Assembly: GCA_010909725.1 (NCBI GenBank)
Contig: JAACMV010000008.1
Location: 62,001-126,000 of the forward strand
Source: Picochlorum sp. 'celeri'
Taxonomy: Eukaryota > Chlorophyta > Trebouxiophyceae
Direction: 5' to 3'
Length of the DNA: 64,000 bases
Positions 31,785 to 42,466 of the stretch are shown one piece after another. The notes beneath the pieces were generated by a model, which saw nothing but the letters and a program-made list of their open reading frames with translations, did not search any database and was not told the origin of the DNA. Each line of letters begins with the position of its first letter. The stretch's first letter is position 1. Made by a program: the position numbers and the translations under genes.

Positions 31785-32885
31785 ATGGCGAGAGGAAAGC
31801 GTAGTAGAGGATCCACGTTTCAGGATGATGATCCTGATTTTGCTCCATGCGGTAAATTGATGGGGAAGAGAATGTATGCAGAGGCTGAGCTTGGGAAAGG
31901 GTATCGAGGCGTGACTCATCACATCAGGACGAATAGATTCGAGGCACATCTGTGGGAGAATGGAAAGCAGCTCTATCTTGGTGGATATGATTCTGCACAT
32001 CTGGCTGCCTTGGCATTTGATATTGCTGCCATTCGCTATAGAGGGGAGCAGGCTGTTACAAATTATGATCAAAAGTGGTACACTGGACTGTATGAGACAC
32101 TGAAAAAGTACACACCCGAGGCTATTGTTGCAGGTCTCCGAAGGCATTCTAAAGGAGAATCTGTACAAAGCTCTATTTTCAAAGGAGTTACTCGGCATCA
32201 AAAAGGACGATGGGAGGCACGTATTGGTCAAACTCAAGGTAAAAAGTACCAGTACTTGGGATTGCATGATACCGAAGTCCAGGCTGCCAAGGCATACGAT
32301 AAGGCGGCAATTGAACGTAATGGTGTTTCTGCGGTGACAAATTTCCATCTAGTATGCTATTTGGATACACTGAAAGATGAACAAAAGAAGGAAGCACTGA
32401 AAAAGAAGATTATTACAGAGGAGGATATTGCAAACCATCAAAGGATGCAAGGTGGGGAGGAGGAGACAGAGAAAGAAAGTGATGCTATTCCCGAGGTTGA
32501 GAAGCTTCACATTAACGACAAGGATGAAAATTTGCCTGATGTTGAGCAGATCGAGAGAAGGACCACCACCACGACAGAGGATGCTCTTGCTGGGGTCCTG
32601 TTTGATACTGTCGTCAAGGGTGAGATCACAGATCTGTCTCCACAGACTGTTCTGCCAGATAAAACAAAGAGTGCTATTCCCCTTGAAGGTGCTTCTGCCA
32701 CGAAGCCATCAAGGGGACCGAAAATTATCCCCAGGAGCTCCTTGGGCGATGGTGGAGAGGCAGAGTGGCCTCTTGATGGAACCACTATGCCCTCTCCAAC
32801 TGTCCTTGCGGGCTTGGGGAAGAAGCTTGACGAGCATTGTGCGGCTGAAAATGGTTGTGCTGTGGCGAGAAATCTCTTTGCCTGA
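31785..32885 (+). CDS. Double AP2-domain transcription factor (AP2/ANT group)
   Basis: Single exon, 366 residues. AP2 domain 1 at about 38-97 ([39 protein letters not shown]). AP2 domain 2 at about 130-190 ([48 protein letters not shown]). Both have YRG and RAYD elements, and the linker between them ([20 protein letters not shown]) resembles the conserved double-AP2 linker. The rest is acidic and Ser/Thr-rich. It is a tandem neighbour and probable paralogue of the gene at 29930-31003. TGTAA occurs twice after the stop at about 32908 and 32946. It converges with EDC4 at 101 bases. Confidence 0.92.
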   Translation: MARGKRSRGSTFQDDDPDFAPCGKLMGKRMYAEAELGKGYRGVTHHIRTNRFEAHLWENGKQLYLGGYDSAHLAALAFDIAAIRYRGEQAVTNYDQKWYTGLYETLKKYTPEAIVAGLRRHSKGESVQSSIFKGVTRHQKGRWEARIGQTQGKKYQYLGLHDTEVQAAKAYDKAAIERNGVSAVTNFHLVCYLDTLKDEQKKEALKKKIITEEDIANHQRMQGGEEETEKESDAIPEVEKLHINDKDENLPDVEQIERRTTTTTEDALAGVLFDTVVKGEITDLSPQTVLPDKTKSAIPLEGASATKPSRGPKIIPRSSLGDGGEAEWPLDGTTMPSPTVLAGLGKKLDEHCAAENGCAVARNLFA

Positions 32886-32986
32886 TCTACATTGAATTGT
32901 CACGTCCTTGTAATTGTATATGAAGGACAGTATTAATCTCTCATTGTAATTGTAAAAATTAAACACAGTACACAACGTTACAGTTT

Positions 32987-35683
32987 TCAAGTAGTCAATT
33001 GTGAACGAACAACGTGTAAGGTTAATTTGCATGATGATGCTTCCGCAAGCTGCAGCTTTGGCAACACTGCCTGAAGAGCAGATGCAACTTGTTGCAACAC
33101 AGGCTTGACATGTGTTGCAATAGAGTGATCTGAGGGGTTGATGGCCAAAGCAGCTTCCCTAATCCACTGTAACTTGATCGCAGTTCCTTGATTAAGGTCG
33201 GCAGACAGCTGTTGCAGGAGGCTCAAAAGCACCATTTGTGACAGAGCAGGAGGAGACTGTGATAGGACTGTTGGAGCATCGATGCTGGAACACAACCAGT
33301 ATACTAATGATAGGTCTTGCAGCGACAACGCTTTCGAAAATGCTTCCTCAAACTTTCCATGGCGAATCAAGCCCTGCAATTCGGCCTTGTAGTCATGGGG
33401 CTTTGCAGCTCTCATGCTACTGGCTGTTGAAGTTGAATGTGCTTTTTGCAAAGGGGATTCGCCCTGATTCTCAAGCATTGTTCTAGTTGCCTCCAATGTG
33501 CTCTGAATGGATTGAGAGAGCTCAAGCATATCATTTCTGGATGTATCCGAATGCTCTTTGAATCCTCTGATGAGTGAGTCATCCAACTGGTGTGTCATTG
33601 TCTTGCAGGCTGATTCAAATGCAGGAACAATCTGCTTCAAGAATGTTTGCCTAAACGAATCCTGGATTGGCTTTGACAGTCCTTGCTGTACAGCGGTCGA
33701 CAAAGTCTTGTCCAGGGAAGTTTTTATAGCACCCATGGCTTCTTTTGGAAGAATAGTTCGGATAGATTCCTTTGTTGCCACTTGAACAGAGGATGCCAGA
33801 CTACCCTGCAATCCCTTGATTTCTGACTTGATCTGTGAGGTGATCTTCTTATCAAGAGATTTTGTCAATTTCTGAATCTGATCATCGACATGTTTCCTGT
33901 GATCTTTCAATGACTTTTCGATATGTTTCCTTTCCTTTGAAGCATTTTTCTCAATTTCCCTGCTTATCAGATTGAAGAGTGTGCCCAGCGATGCATCAGC
34001 GCCTGTCAATTCCAAAGGCACTGATCTCACTCCGCCATTTGTTGTTTCATGGGTGCTCTTCTGCACCTCATACGATGTCTCCTCCTCGTCGCTCTCCTCT
34101 TCCTGATCTTGTGCTTCTGCTTGCTGCTCTTTTCTTATCTCCACTGCCGTTGTTTCCTTCACAAGAGGCTTTGCTGTTGGTATCTTTTCCCCACGTTTCA
34201 AAATCTTTATAGGTGCAGCCTGTTCGGACTGGGAAGATATTATATCCGAGGGCGTCAGCAATTTGGATTGCGTCATATCATCTTCTTCTTCCTCTTCCTC
34301 TTGCTGCTCTTCTTCTTCTTCCTCCTCCTCTTCGGCTGCTCCATCCTCCTGCTGCACTTGCTCTGCTCCTGCTTCTTCCAAACCTTCCTCGACCGGCACC
34401 ACCACATCCTTTGGCAAATACCGATCAACATCAATATAATATTGTTGCACCGCATCCGTTTGAACACAGTTCACTTCCAAACCTCCCTTCCCAGCCTCCA
34501 CACTCTGTTGATTCCAGAACGCACAGACACTCAACACAGGCTTGCCCACGGTAAACTTGACCAACACATCAAACGTGCCATCCTCACCAAACGTCAATAC
34601 AAACAAACTCTTGTTCCTACAATCCGCCAGCACAGCAATCCGTTTCTCCACAACATATGATGTATGCACAAATGGTTGAGGATCAGCTGACAATTCCATC
34701 TCACGCCGAGGCACCAACGTCCCATCTGCCTCCAGCACAAACATCATCTTCTTCGACCCTTCCTTCAATGACACCATCAGCCCACGTCGATCCACCCAAT
34801 CCACTCGATCCACATGCTCGCCAATAATAACATTCTGACAACACTGCTCCCCTGTTCCAACATTCCTCACCACATACACCCTTCCTCGCCTACTCCCAAT
34901 CGCCAAAACACCTTCATTCGACACCGATATACTCGTCGCTACATCTTGTAACGGAAACTCTCCAATCCTCGTGCCATATGGGGCAGGATCCAGAGGATCC
35001 ACATCACACAGTGATGATCCCTTCTCCACAATATCAATCACCATGACAGCATTCCCGACACCCACGACCATCCGATTCTCATCAAAAGGACACACAAGAA
35101 CCTCAGACTCCTCACATCCAGGCGAAAAGACGAGAGACATGAGACAGTCAACCTGCAAAGCATTCTCATCATCCGTCGCCTGAACTTTCCACACGAATAC
35201 CCTCCCGTCCATGCCCCCGGCAGCCACAATAGACGCTGATACAAAACACATGTGTGAGACAGGACCAGTATGCCCTTTCAACAACGCCCTCGCCTCAGAA
35301 TATCGGTGTAAAACGCGAACATGACCCTGCTTCAGACCGTACGTAATAAACTCATCGTTCACCGCAATCGACTCCACCATTGACTCGGTGTATTCTGATG
35401 CAATCCGTGTAACAGGATTTGCTGCCACATCAAACGATTCCAGAGAAGACACCTCCACGCTCGCCTGTTTGATACCACCCTCACTCTGAGACTTGGAAAC
35501 ACCTTCAATATCAAATACATTCGCATCACCTCGCCCACTCTGACCTTCCACCTCCTCTTCAATATCCTGTTCAACCACATGGACCGCAGCCATGCTCACA
35601 GAGAACTGCGTATGCTCGTCACCTTTGCTTGACTCTCCCCCCCGGGTGGACGAGGAGGAAGACATTGTCCCTTGCTGTACCAT
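32987..35683 (-). CDS. EDC4/VARICOSE-like mRNA decapping scaffold
   Basis: Single exon, 898 residues. A WD40-type propeller spans about 85-430. The opening NPVTRIASEYTESMVESIAVNDEFITYGLKQG splits into blocks that match the EDC4 start (repeated ITYGLKxGxVRVL, then LLKGHTGPVSHM and GGMDGRVFVWKV). A very acidic Glu-rich linker (about 440-480), Ser/Thr linkers and long amphipathic helices (about 570-720) follow. A C-terminal alpha-helical domain starts HDYKAELQGLIRHGKFEEAFSKALS-like, as in EDC4, where it binds XRN. Family role: P-body scaffold linking DCP2, DCP1 and XRN. An alternative start is the ATG seven codons in. It is divergent from clathrin heavy chain, with 388 bases between starts. Confidence 0.82.
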   Translation of the reverse strand: MVQQGTMSSSSSTRGGESSKGDEHTQFSVSMAAVHVVEQDIEEEVEGQSGRGDANVFDIEGVSKSQSEGGIKQASVEVSSLESFDVAANPVTRIASEYTESMVESIAVNDEFITYGLKQGHVRVLHRYSEARALLKGHTGPVSHMCFVSASIVAAGGMDGRVFVWKVQATDDENALQVDCLMSLVFSPGCEESEVLVCPFDENRMVVGVGNAVMVIDIVEKGSSLCDVDPLDPAPYGTRIGEFPLQDVATSISVSNEGVLAIGSRRGRVYVVRNVGTGEQCCQNVIIGEHVDRVDWVDRRGLMVSLKEGSKKMMFVLEADGTLVPRREMELSADPQPFVHTSYVVEKRIAVLADCRNKSLFVLTFGEDGTFDVLVKFTVGKPVLSVCAFWNQQSVEAGKGGLEVNCVQTDAVQQYYIDVDRYLPKDVVVPVEEGLEEAGAEQVQQEDGAAEEEEEEEEEQQEEEEEEDDMTQSKLLTPSDIISSQSEQAAPIKILKRGEKIPTAKPLVKETTAVEIRKEQQAEAQDQEEESDEEETSYEVQKSTHETTNGGVRSVPLELTGADASLGTLFNLISREIEKNASKERKHIEKSLKDHRKHVDDQIQKLTKSLDKKITSQIKSEIKGLQGSLASSVQVATKESIRTILPKEAMGAIKTSLDKTLSTAVQQGLSKPIQDSFRQTFLKQIVPAFESACKTMTHQLDDSLIRGFKEHSDTSRNDMLELSQSIQSTLEATRTMLENQGESPLQKAHSTSTASSMRAAKPHDYKAELQGLIRHGKFEEAFSKALSLQDLSLVYWLCSSIDAPTVLSQSPPALSQMVLLSLLQQLSADLNQGTAIKLQWIREAALAINPSDHSIATHVKPVLQQVASALQAVLPKLQLAEASSCKLTLHVVRSQLTT

Positions 35684-36071
35684 ACTCGTCTCGTATGAAC
35701 TAGTATCTATGTCTATGTTGTTTTATCAAAAGGGACAGTATCAGTAGCCTCGCAATCCTGCATGCGATTGTCATGCAGATTTTGTTTTTATTCTATTATA
35801 TTACGGCGAGTGCCACGCCGTGGGCGTACGCCCATGGCCATTCCATGGGAAATTCAGCAGACCCATCTCGAAAGATTTCAAAATAATCAAACCATATAGT
35901 ACCAATAGGTCGATAGTTGAAAGAAAAGGAGGAAGAAGATACTGAGAAGTAGGATTCTTCGTGAAAGGACCAGAAAGAAGAACCTCCTTTTTTTTCCTTG
36001 TCATCTACAGAGGTGGAGGGTCACGTGTCAGCGCTGTGGAGCCCATTCCTACTGATATTGTTGATTGAAAT
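35684..36071. promoter_or_regulatory. Shared promoter region of EDC4 and clathrin heavy chain
   Basis: This 388-base gap between two divergent housekeeping genes is a probable bidirectional promoter. It contains a G-box CACGTG at 36022-36027 inside TCACGTGTC, and an AT-rich run near 35785-35805. No TATA box was identified for either gene. Confidence 0.45.
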
Positions 36072-39000
36072 ATGACTGCAGCATCTCCCCCTATGGGGGT
36101 TCAAGAGATTGTATCGGTACGCGGTGAACTGATGATGATCCGGTCACGCGATCGTTCGAGATTGATTGATTGTCGTTGGTGGAGACTTGATGGCATTGGA
36201 TTCATTCATGGGGGGTTTATATGTGTGTAGTTGAGTTCTCTTGGGATTCAAGGATCGTCTATAACGTTTGCGAATGTGACGTTGGAGTCTGACAAGTATG
36301 TGTGTGTGAGGGAGACGAGTCCTCAGAATCAGCTGGTCATTGTGGATTTGTCAAACCCATCCTCTCCGCAGAGGAGGCCTATATCTGCCGACAGTGCGAT
36401 TATGAATCCAAAGAGTCAGATTATTGCGTTGAAGGCAAAGGTGGAGGGGGTTGGGGGTGATAATCTTCAGGTGTTTAATTTGGGAACAAAGCAAAAGCTC
36501 AAGGCTATTCAGTTCACTGAGAATGTGGTGTTTTGGAAGTGGTATGATGAGAATCATTTGGGGTTGGTGACTGCGACGTCGGTGTATCACTGGAACATTC
36601 GAGATGAGGATTCAAAGCCAGAAAAGGTGTTTGATCGGGCGAGTAATCTGGAGAATACGCAGATTATTAGTTATCGGGTGGACCCGACTGGAAAGTGGTG
36701 TGTGCTTGTTGGTATTGCTCCGGGAGCACCGGAGAGGCCTCAGTTGGTGAAGGGGGCGATGCAGTTGTATTCTGTGGAGCAGCAGAGGAGTCAGTCCTTG
36801 GAGGCTCATGCTGCGGCATTTTGCATGCTCAAATTGCCTGGAAAGACAGGAGAAGTTCCTGTGATTGCATTTGCGCAGAAAAAGCTGGTTGATGGGGCAC
36901 CAGTGTCGAAATTACATGTGATTGAGTTGGGGCAGCCAGGGCAGACGTCTTTGAAGAAGAATGCAGACTTGTTCTTTCCTCCAGAGTTTGCTGATGACTT
37001 CCCAGTGTCGATGCAGATCGGTCCACGGTATGGACTGGTGTATATTGTGACCAAGATGGGATTGTTGTTTGTGTATGATGTGGAAACAGCAGCTCCAGTG
37101 TATAGAACACGGTTCTCTCAGGATCCCATTTTTGTGGCTGCGGCTTCTGAGAATTCTGGTTTTGTGGCGATCAATAGAAAGGGTCAGGTGTTGAAGGGTA
37201 GTGTGAACGATAGTTCTATCGTCGGATTCCTTTCTGATCAGCTGAAGAGTATTGACCTGGCGCTGGCGCTGGCAAGACGGGCAAATCTTCCAGGGGCGGA
37301 TGATTTGGTGAAGCAGAATTTCCAGAGACTGTTTACATCTGGACAGTATAAGGAAGCTGCCGAACTGGCTGCCGATTCTCCTCAAGGAATTCTTCGTACC
37401 AAGGAAACCGTGGAGAGTTTCAAGAGGGTGCCTGCTCAGGCGGGTGTCCAGTCTCCATTGCTTGTGTATTTTGGACGCATTTTGACCACAAGTTCTTTGA
37501 ATGAATTCGAATCTGTCGAGCTCGGAAAGTTGGTTGTGGCTCAAAAGAAGAAGAATTTGCTCGATAAGTGGTATCAGGAGAAGAAGTTGGCACCCAGTGA
37601 GGAACTTGGAAATCTGTTCAAGGATGAACAGGATTGGGACAATGCTCTGGATATTTACAAGGCTATCGGAGCTAGTGGTCGTATTGTTGAAGTGCTTGCC
37701 GCCAAGGGTGACTTTGAACAACTGATGACGTACACTAGATCATCAGGGGCCAGTCCAGATTATGCATTCTTGTTGCAAAAGCTGATGATGGATAATCCAG
37801 ATGCTGCAGTGAACTTGGCAAAGATGGTTGTTCGTCAGCCAGGTGTTCAGATGGATTTGAACACCATTGCTGATTTGTTCTTGCAGAGAAATATGGTGAA
37901 GGAAGCAACTGCATTCCTCTTGGATGCATTGCAGGATGATGATCCAAAGCATGCTGCTCTGCAAACAAAGGTCATTGAAATCAATTTGCTGACAAACCCA
38001 CAGGTTGCTGATGCCATTCTGGCAAATGGCACAATGACGCATTATGACAAGCCGAGAATCGCTCAGTTGTGTGAAAAGGCGGGCTTGTACATGAGAGCAT
38101 TGCAGCTCTATTCTGACCTCTCTGATATTAAGAGAGTGATTGTGAATACGCATGCCATTGAGCCAGCAGCCTTGACAGAGTTCTTTGGTACATTGAGTGC
38201 GGAATGGGCCCTTGAATGCTTGAAAATATTGCTCGAATCCAATATGCAGCAAAATTTGAGCATTGTGGTGGACGTTGCCAAGGAATACACTGAGCAACTG
38301 ACAGCCGGGAAGATCATTCAACTATTGGAGTCCCATGAGTCGTACCCAGGCTTGTACTTCTATCTTGGATCACGTATTGCATTCTCTGAAGACCCAGAAG
38401 AGCATTTCAAATACATTGAAGCTGCAGCTAAAACTGGTCAGGTGAAGGAAGTGGAGCGAGTTACTAGAGAGTCCAACTTTTATCCACCTGAACGTGTGAA
38501 GACCTTTTTAATGGAGGCAAATCTACCAGATGCTCGCCCTCTTATCAATGTTTGTGATAGGCATGATATGGTGCATGACCTGACAAAGTATCTTCACGAG
38601 AAGGGCATGCAGCGATATATCGAGGGCTATGTACAAAAAGTGTCTCCTCAGAAGACTCCAGCAGTCGTAGGTGCTCTTTTGGATGTGGATGCAGATGATG
38701 AATTCGTTAAGAACTTGATATTGAGTGTTCGAAGTTTGGTCCCCGTGGATGATCTTGTGGATGAGGTGGAAAGCAGGAATAAGCTGGGTCTGCTCACACC
38801 ACTTTTGGAACAGCTTGTATCTGAGGGCAGCAAAGATCCCAAGGTCCACAATGCTCTTGGAAAGATATTAATCGATTCTAACAACAATCCAGAGCACTTT
38901 TTGACTACAAATCCGTACTATGAGTCCGCCGTGGTTGGAAAGTTTGCTGAGAGGAGGGACCCAGGGCTTGCATGCATTGCCTACAAGAGAGGCCAGTGTG

Positions 39001-41228
39001 ATGACGAATTGGTCGAGTGCTCTTCAAAGCATGCAATGTTCAAGCTTCAGGCTCGCTACATTGTAGACCGACAAGATATGGATCTGTGGACAAAGGTTTT
39101 GACAGAGGACAATCCAAACAGAAGGCAGCTCATTGATCAGGTGGTTTCAACCGCTCTTCCAGAGTGCAAGAATCCTGAGCAGGTTTCAGTGGCCGTGAAA
39201 GCATTCATGGCGGCTGAACTTCAAACAGAGCTTATTGAATTGTTGGAAAAGATTGTACTCAACAATACTTCCTTCTCAAACAACCACAATCTGCAGAATC
39301 TCTTGGTTATAACAGCAATTAAATCTGACCCATCGCGAGTGAAGGATTATATCTTGAGGCTTGATAACTTTGATGGGCCAGCAGTTGGTGAAATAGCAGT
39401 CGGATACGAGCTGTTTGAGGAAGCGTTTGAAATTTATCGCAAATTTGGATTGAAATCTGATGCAGTCAAAGTCTTGCTGGAGAATATTGGTGACCTGAAC
39501 AGAGCACACGAATTTGCCACCAAGATTGACGAGCCAGAAGTTTGGGCAGAGCTTGCCAACTCGTACTTGGCATCGGGACAGCTGGGAGAAGCAATTGCTG
39601 CATACCTCAGAGCTTCCAACCCATCAAAATGGACTGATGTTATTGCCAAAGCAAAGGAGGTCGGGGAGTACAAGGATGTTCCAAAATACCTTTTGATGGT
39701 AAGGAAAAAGATCACGGATCCAACGATTGATACAGAATTAGTGTATGCATATGCTCGCAATCAGGATCTTGCATCGTTGGAGGAATTCGTTGCTGGGCCA
39801 AATTCAGCAAACTTGTTGACTGCTGGAGATGCTGCATTCAAAGAGGAAATATATGACGCTGCTCGTCTCATTTACTCAAAGATCCCCAACTGGGGAAAGC
39901 TTGCGTCCACTCTTGTTAAGCTTCATGAGTATCAGCAAGCGGTGGATGCTGCAAGAAAGGCAAACTCGGCAAAGTGCTGGAAGGAAGTTTGCTATGCCTG
40001 TGTGGAGGAGAATGAGTTCAAGTTGGCCCAGCTTTGTGCTTTGAATATCATAGTCACAGCAGATGATTTGGCTGAGATCTCTGCCTTCTATCAAGAGAGA
40101 GGTCACACCGAGCAACTCATATCCCTTCTTGAAAGCGGGATTGGTCTTGAGAAGGCCCACATGGGAATCTTCACGGAATTGGGAGGCCTGTATGCAAGAT
40201 TCAAGCCTGAAAAGTTGATGGAGCATCTCAAGCTTTTCTCAACTAGAATTAATGTGCCTCAGCTTATTCGTATCTGCGAAGAGAGAGAGTTATGGAAGGA
40301 GCTGACATTCCTCTATGTACAATATGATGAGTATGACAATGCTCTTGGCGTGATGATCTCTCACTCATCCACTGCTTGGGAACATATCCAGTTCAAAGAC
40401 GTTGCAGTCAAAGTTAAAGCAGCAGAGACACTGTACAAGGGTATCACATTCTATCTTGATGAACACCCCGACTTGTTGAATGACCTCTTGAAAGTTATTG
40501 AAGCCCGTATCGATCACAGCCGTGTTGTGGAAATCATGAAGCGAGCTGGACAGCTGGCTCTCGTGAAACAGTATCTCTTGGGAGTTCAAAAGAACAATCT
40601 GAGTGCAGTTAACGAAGCGCTTAATGAGCTCTTCATTGCCGAGGAGGATCCAGAGGCCTTGCGTGAATCTATCACAACCTATGACAACTTTGACCAGCTG
40701 GAGCTGGCTGCGTCTTTGGAGCAGCATGAGCTCACAGAGTTCCGCCGATTATCTGCATTAATCTATAAGAAGAATCTTAAATGGAAGAAAGCAGTCGCTC
40801 TCGCTAAAGCAGACAAGCTTTACAAGGATGCCATGGAGACTGCTGCACAGTCTGAGGATGCTGATCTTGCTGAAGATCTCCTTCGGTATTTCATCGACGA
40901 GGATGTACCAGAATGCTTTGCTGCATGCTTATACACCTGTTATGACTTGATTAGACCTGATGTTGCTCTGGAGCTTGCATGGAAGAACAAGATGATGGAT
41001 ACAGTGATGCCATACATGATCCAGACTATGAAAGATCTCACAACCAAGGTTGATCTTCTCATGAAAGATAGACGAGAAGCACAGGAAGCTAGCAAGGCTG
41101 GAGAAGAGGAAAGGAAAGCCCAAGAACAAGCGGCAAATGCCTATTTGCACCTCAACTCCTATCTCGCGCTTCCAGGTGCACAGCCTACGAGCAATGGACC
41201 AGGATTTGGAGGACCACCTCAGCTGTAA
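36072..41228 (+). CDS. CHC: Clathrin heavy chain
   Basis: Two exons, 36072..36116 (45 bases) and 36231..41228, give 1680 residues, the full family length. The 15-residue first exon [15 protein letters not shown] joins to [13 protein letters not shown], matching the clathrin N-terminus. The terminal beta-propeller (about 1-330; [25 protein letters not shown]) binds clathrin-box adaptors. The linker and long alpha-solenoid of CHC repeats follow, then the trimerisation region ([20 protein letters not shown]) and a Gln/Gly/Pro-rich tail ending GGPPQL. It forms triskelia for coated vesicles. The 4998-base second exon is uninterrupted. Donor GTACGC. The stop is 26 bases from the convergent methyltransferase, with TGTAA about 50 bases on. 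Confidence 0.97.
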
Positions 41229-41254
41229 TTTGGTTCAAACTAGTTTAAATATAT

Positions 41255-42127
41255 TTACATAGTGCTCGGAAATTTTGTAAGATCGATGACATGTAATGAT
41301 TGCAAACATGCTTCATCTCTTGACATGGCAATGATATGCATTGGTCCAGGAAAACCCTCACTGGCACATGCACCAAGCTCACGTATCAGAAAACCACTTC
41401 TAGACACAATATCTTTGAAGGTTTCAAACGACACATCCATATCGATAACTTCTGGTATGCCGGACGAATCCATCACCAATGAATTCCTCTCCTGATGTGT
41501 AATCAATACCACACCATTCTCAGGACACAACACATGATCTATCGCCTGAACAAAATCAGGTATTATCTGACTAATATACATTACATCTGCAGCTAGTACG
41601 AGATCATAAGACCTCACATGCTCTTCAGGCAATGCCTCGAGCTTCTTCCAGTCCAATAGCAACCCCTGGCACACATCCCCTAACCCACACTCTTTGGCAT
41701 TCTCATGGGCATGATCCACCACTCGCTGATCATAATCACTAATATATGCTTTTGAAGCCCCACATTTGGCCGCAATGAGACAGGGAAGCCCAACACCAGC
41801 TCCCAGCTCTATAATATTCTTGCCAACTGCCACATCTGGATGCTCAGCAATATACTCACATAACCGCACGGCAGCAGGCCAGATATCTAAACCTAACAAA
41901 TCAAGATCACCATCTACAGCTATCACGTCATCTTCATCAGAGTCGCTTGCGAACCCTCCCCCAAAACCTTGCAAAGAGTTGTACAAATCCCTCTTTGGCA
42001 CTTGAACAGTCAGTTTAAAATTAGCAGTCTTGCTGACAGATTTTCGGCAACGTATCGATATTTCATTACCACCAAAACAAAATGTATTCACTTCCAATCC
42101 CGTATCTGGCTGGCTCGAGTCCCCCAT
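41255..42127 (-). CDS. METTL21/FAM86-type protein lysine methyltransferase
   Basis: Single exon, 290 residues. The class I SAM fold is evident: GLDIWPAAVRLCEYI, motif I NIIELGAGVGLPCLIAA, the acidic strand YISDYDQRVVDHAHEN, and DLVLAADVMYIS (the family's D/E-x-x-x-Y-type post-motif). These blocks define methyltransferase family 16, which modifies lysines on chaperones and elongation factors. The N-terminal 60 residues form a beta region (SIRCRKSVSKTANFKLTVQV) with an acidic DSDEDD patch. The exact substrate is not readable. The gene is divergent from the flavoprotein gene at 339 bases and convergent with clathrin. Confidence 0.85.
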   Translation of the reverse strand: MGDSSQPDTGLEVNTFCFGGNEISIRCRKSVSKTANFKLTVQVPKRDLYNSLQGFGGGFASDSDEDDVIAVDGDLDLLGLDIWPAAVRLCEYIAEHPDVAVGKNIIELGAGVGLPCLIAAKCGASKAYISDYDQRVVDHAHENAKECGLGDVCQGLLLDWKKLEALPEEHVRSYDLVLAADVMYISQIIPDFVQAIDHVLCPENGVVLITHQERNSLVMDSSGIPEVIDMDVSFETFKDIVSRSGFLIRELGACASEGFPGPMHIIAMSRDEACLQSLHVIDLTKFPSTM

Positions 42128-42466
42128 GCCGTTTCAACGTTTCAGATTAATTTCTGCATGCAGTACCAAAACCAAGATACCTTTCAAATCGACCAAAGGC
42201 CCCTCCCAAAGGATACTTGGATGCAATAGTAATATATAGGTACCATGCATTATCAAATTATCCATGATAATAAGTTTTCATGGCGACTCACTCCGTAAAA
42301 AGAAGTAAGAAAGAGACCCTTTCAAAAAAAAAGGAACAAAAGCCACACTTGTTTCGGAGATTCATCCATTCAAAATACATTCGTATACTCAAAAACAACG
42401 ATCGGTGTTATTAAAGGGTGGAAAGATGTCTATATCCGTCGCTGCATTGATATTTTGAAATAAAAC
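42128..42466. other. Divergent intergenic region
   Basis: No gene seen. Contains the promoters of the methyltransferase (minus) and the flavoprotein (plus). There is an A-rich run near 42326-42342. No convincing TATA box. Confidence 0.45.

Noticed and set aside
31746..32348. 200-codon minus-strand frame across AP2 gene 2
   Set aside because: Antisense shadow of two intact AP2 domains.
36912..37721. 269-codon minus-strand frame across clathrin heavy chain
   Set aside because: Antisense shadow. The plus strand encodes conserved clathrin sequence throughout.
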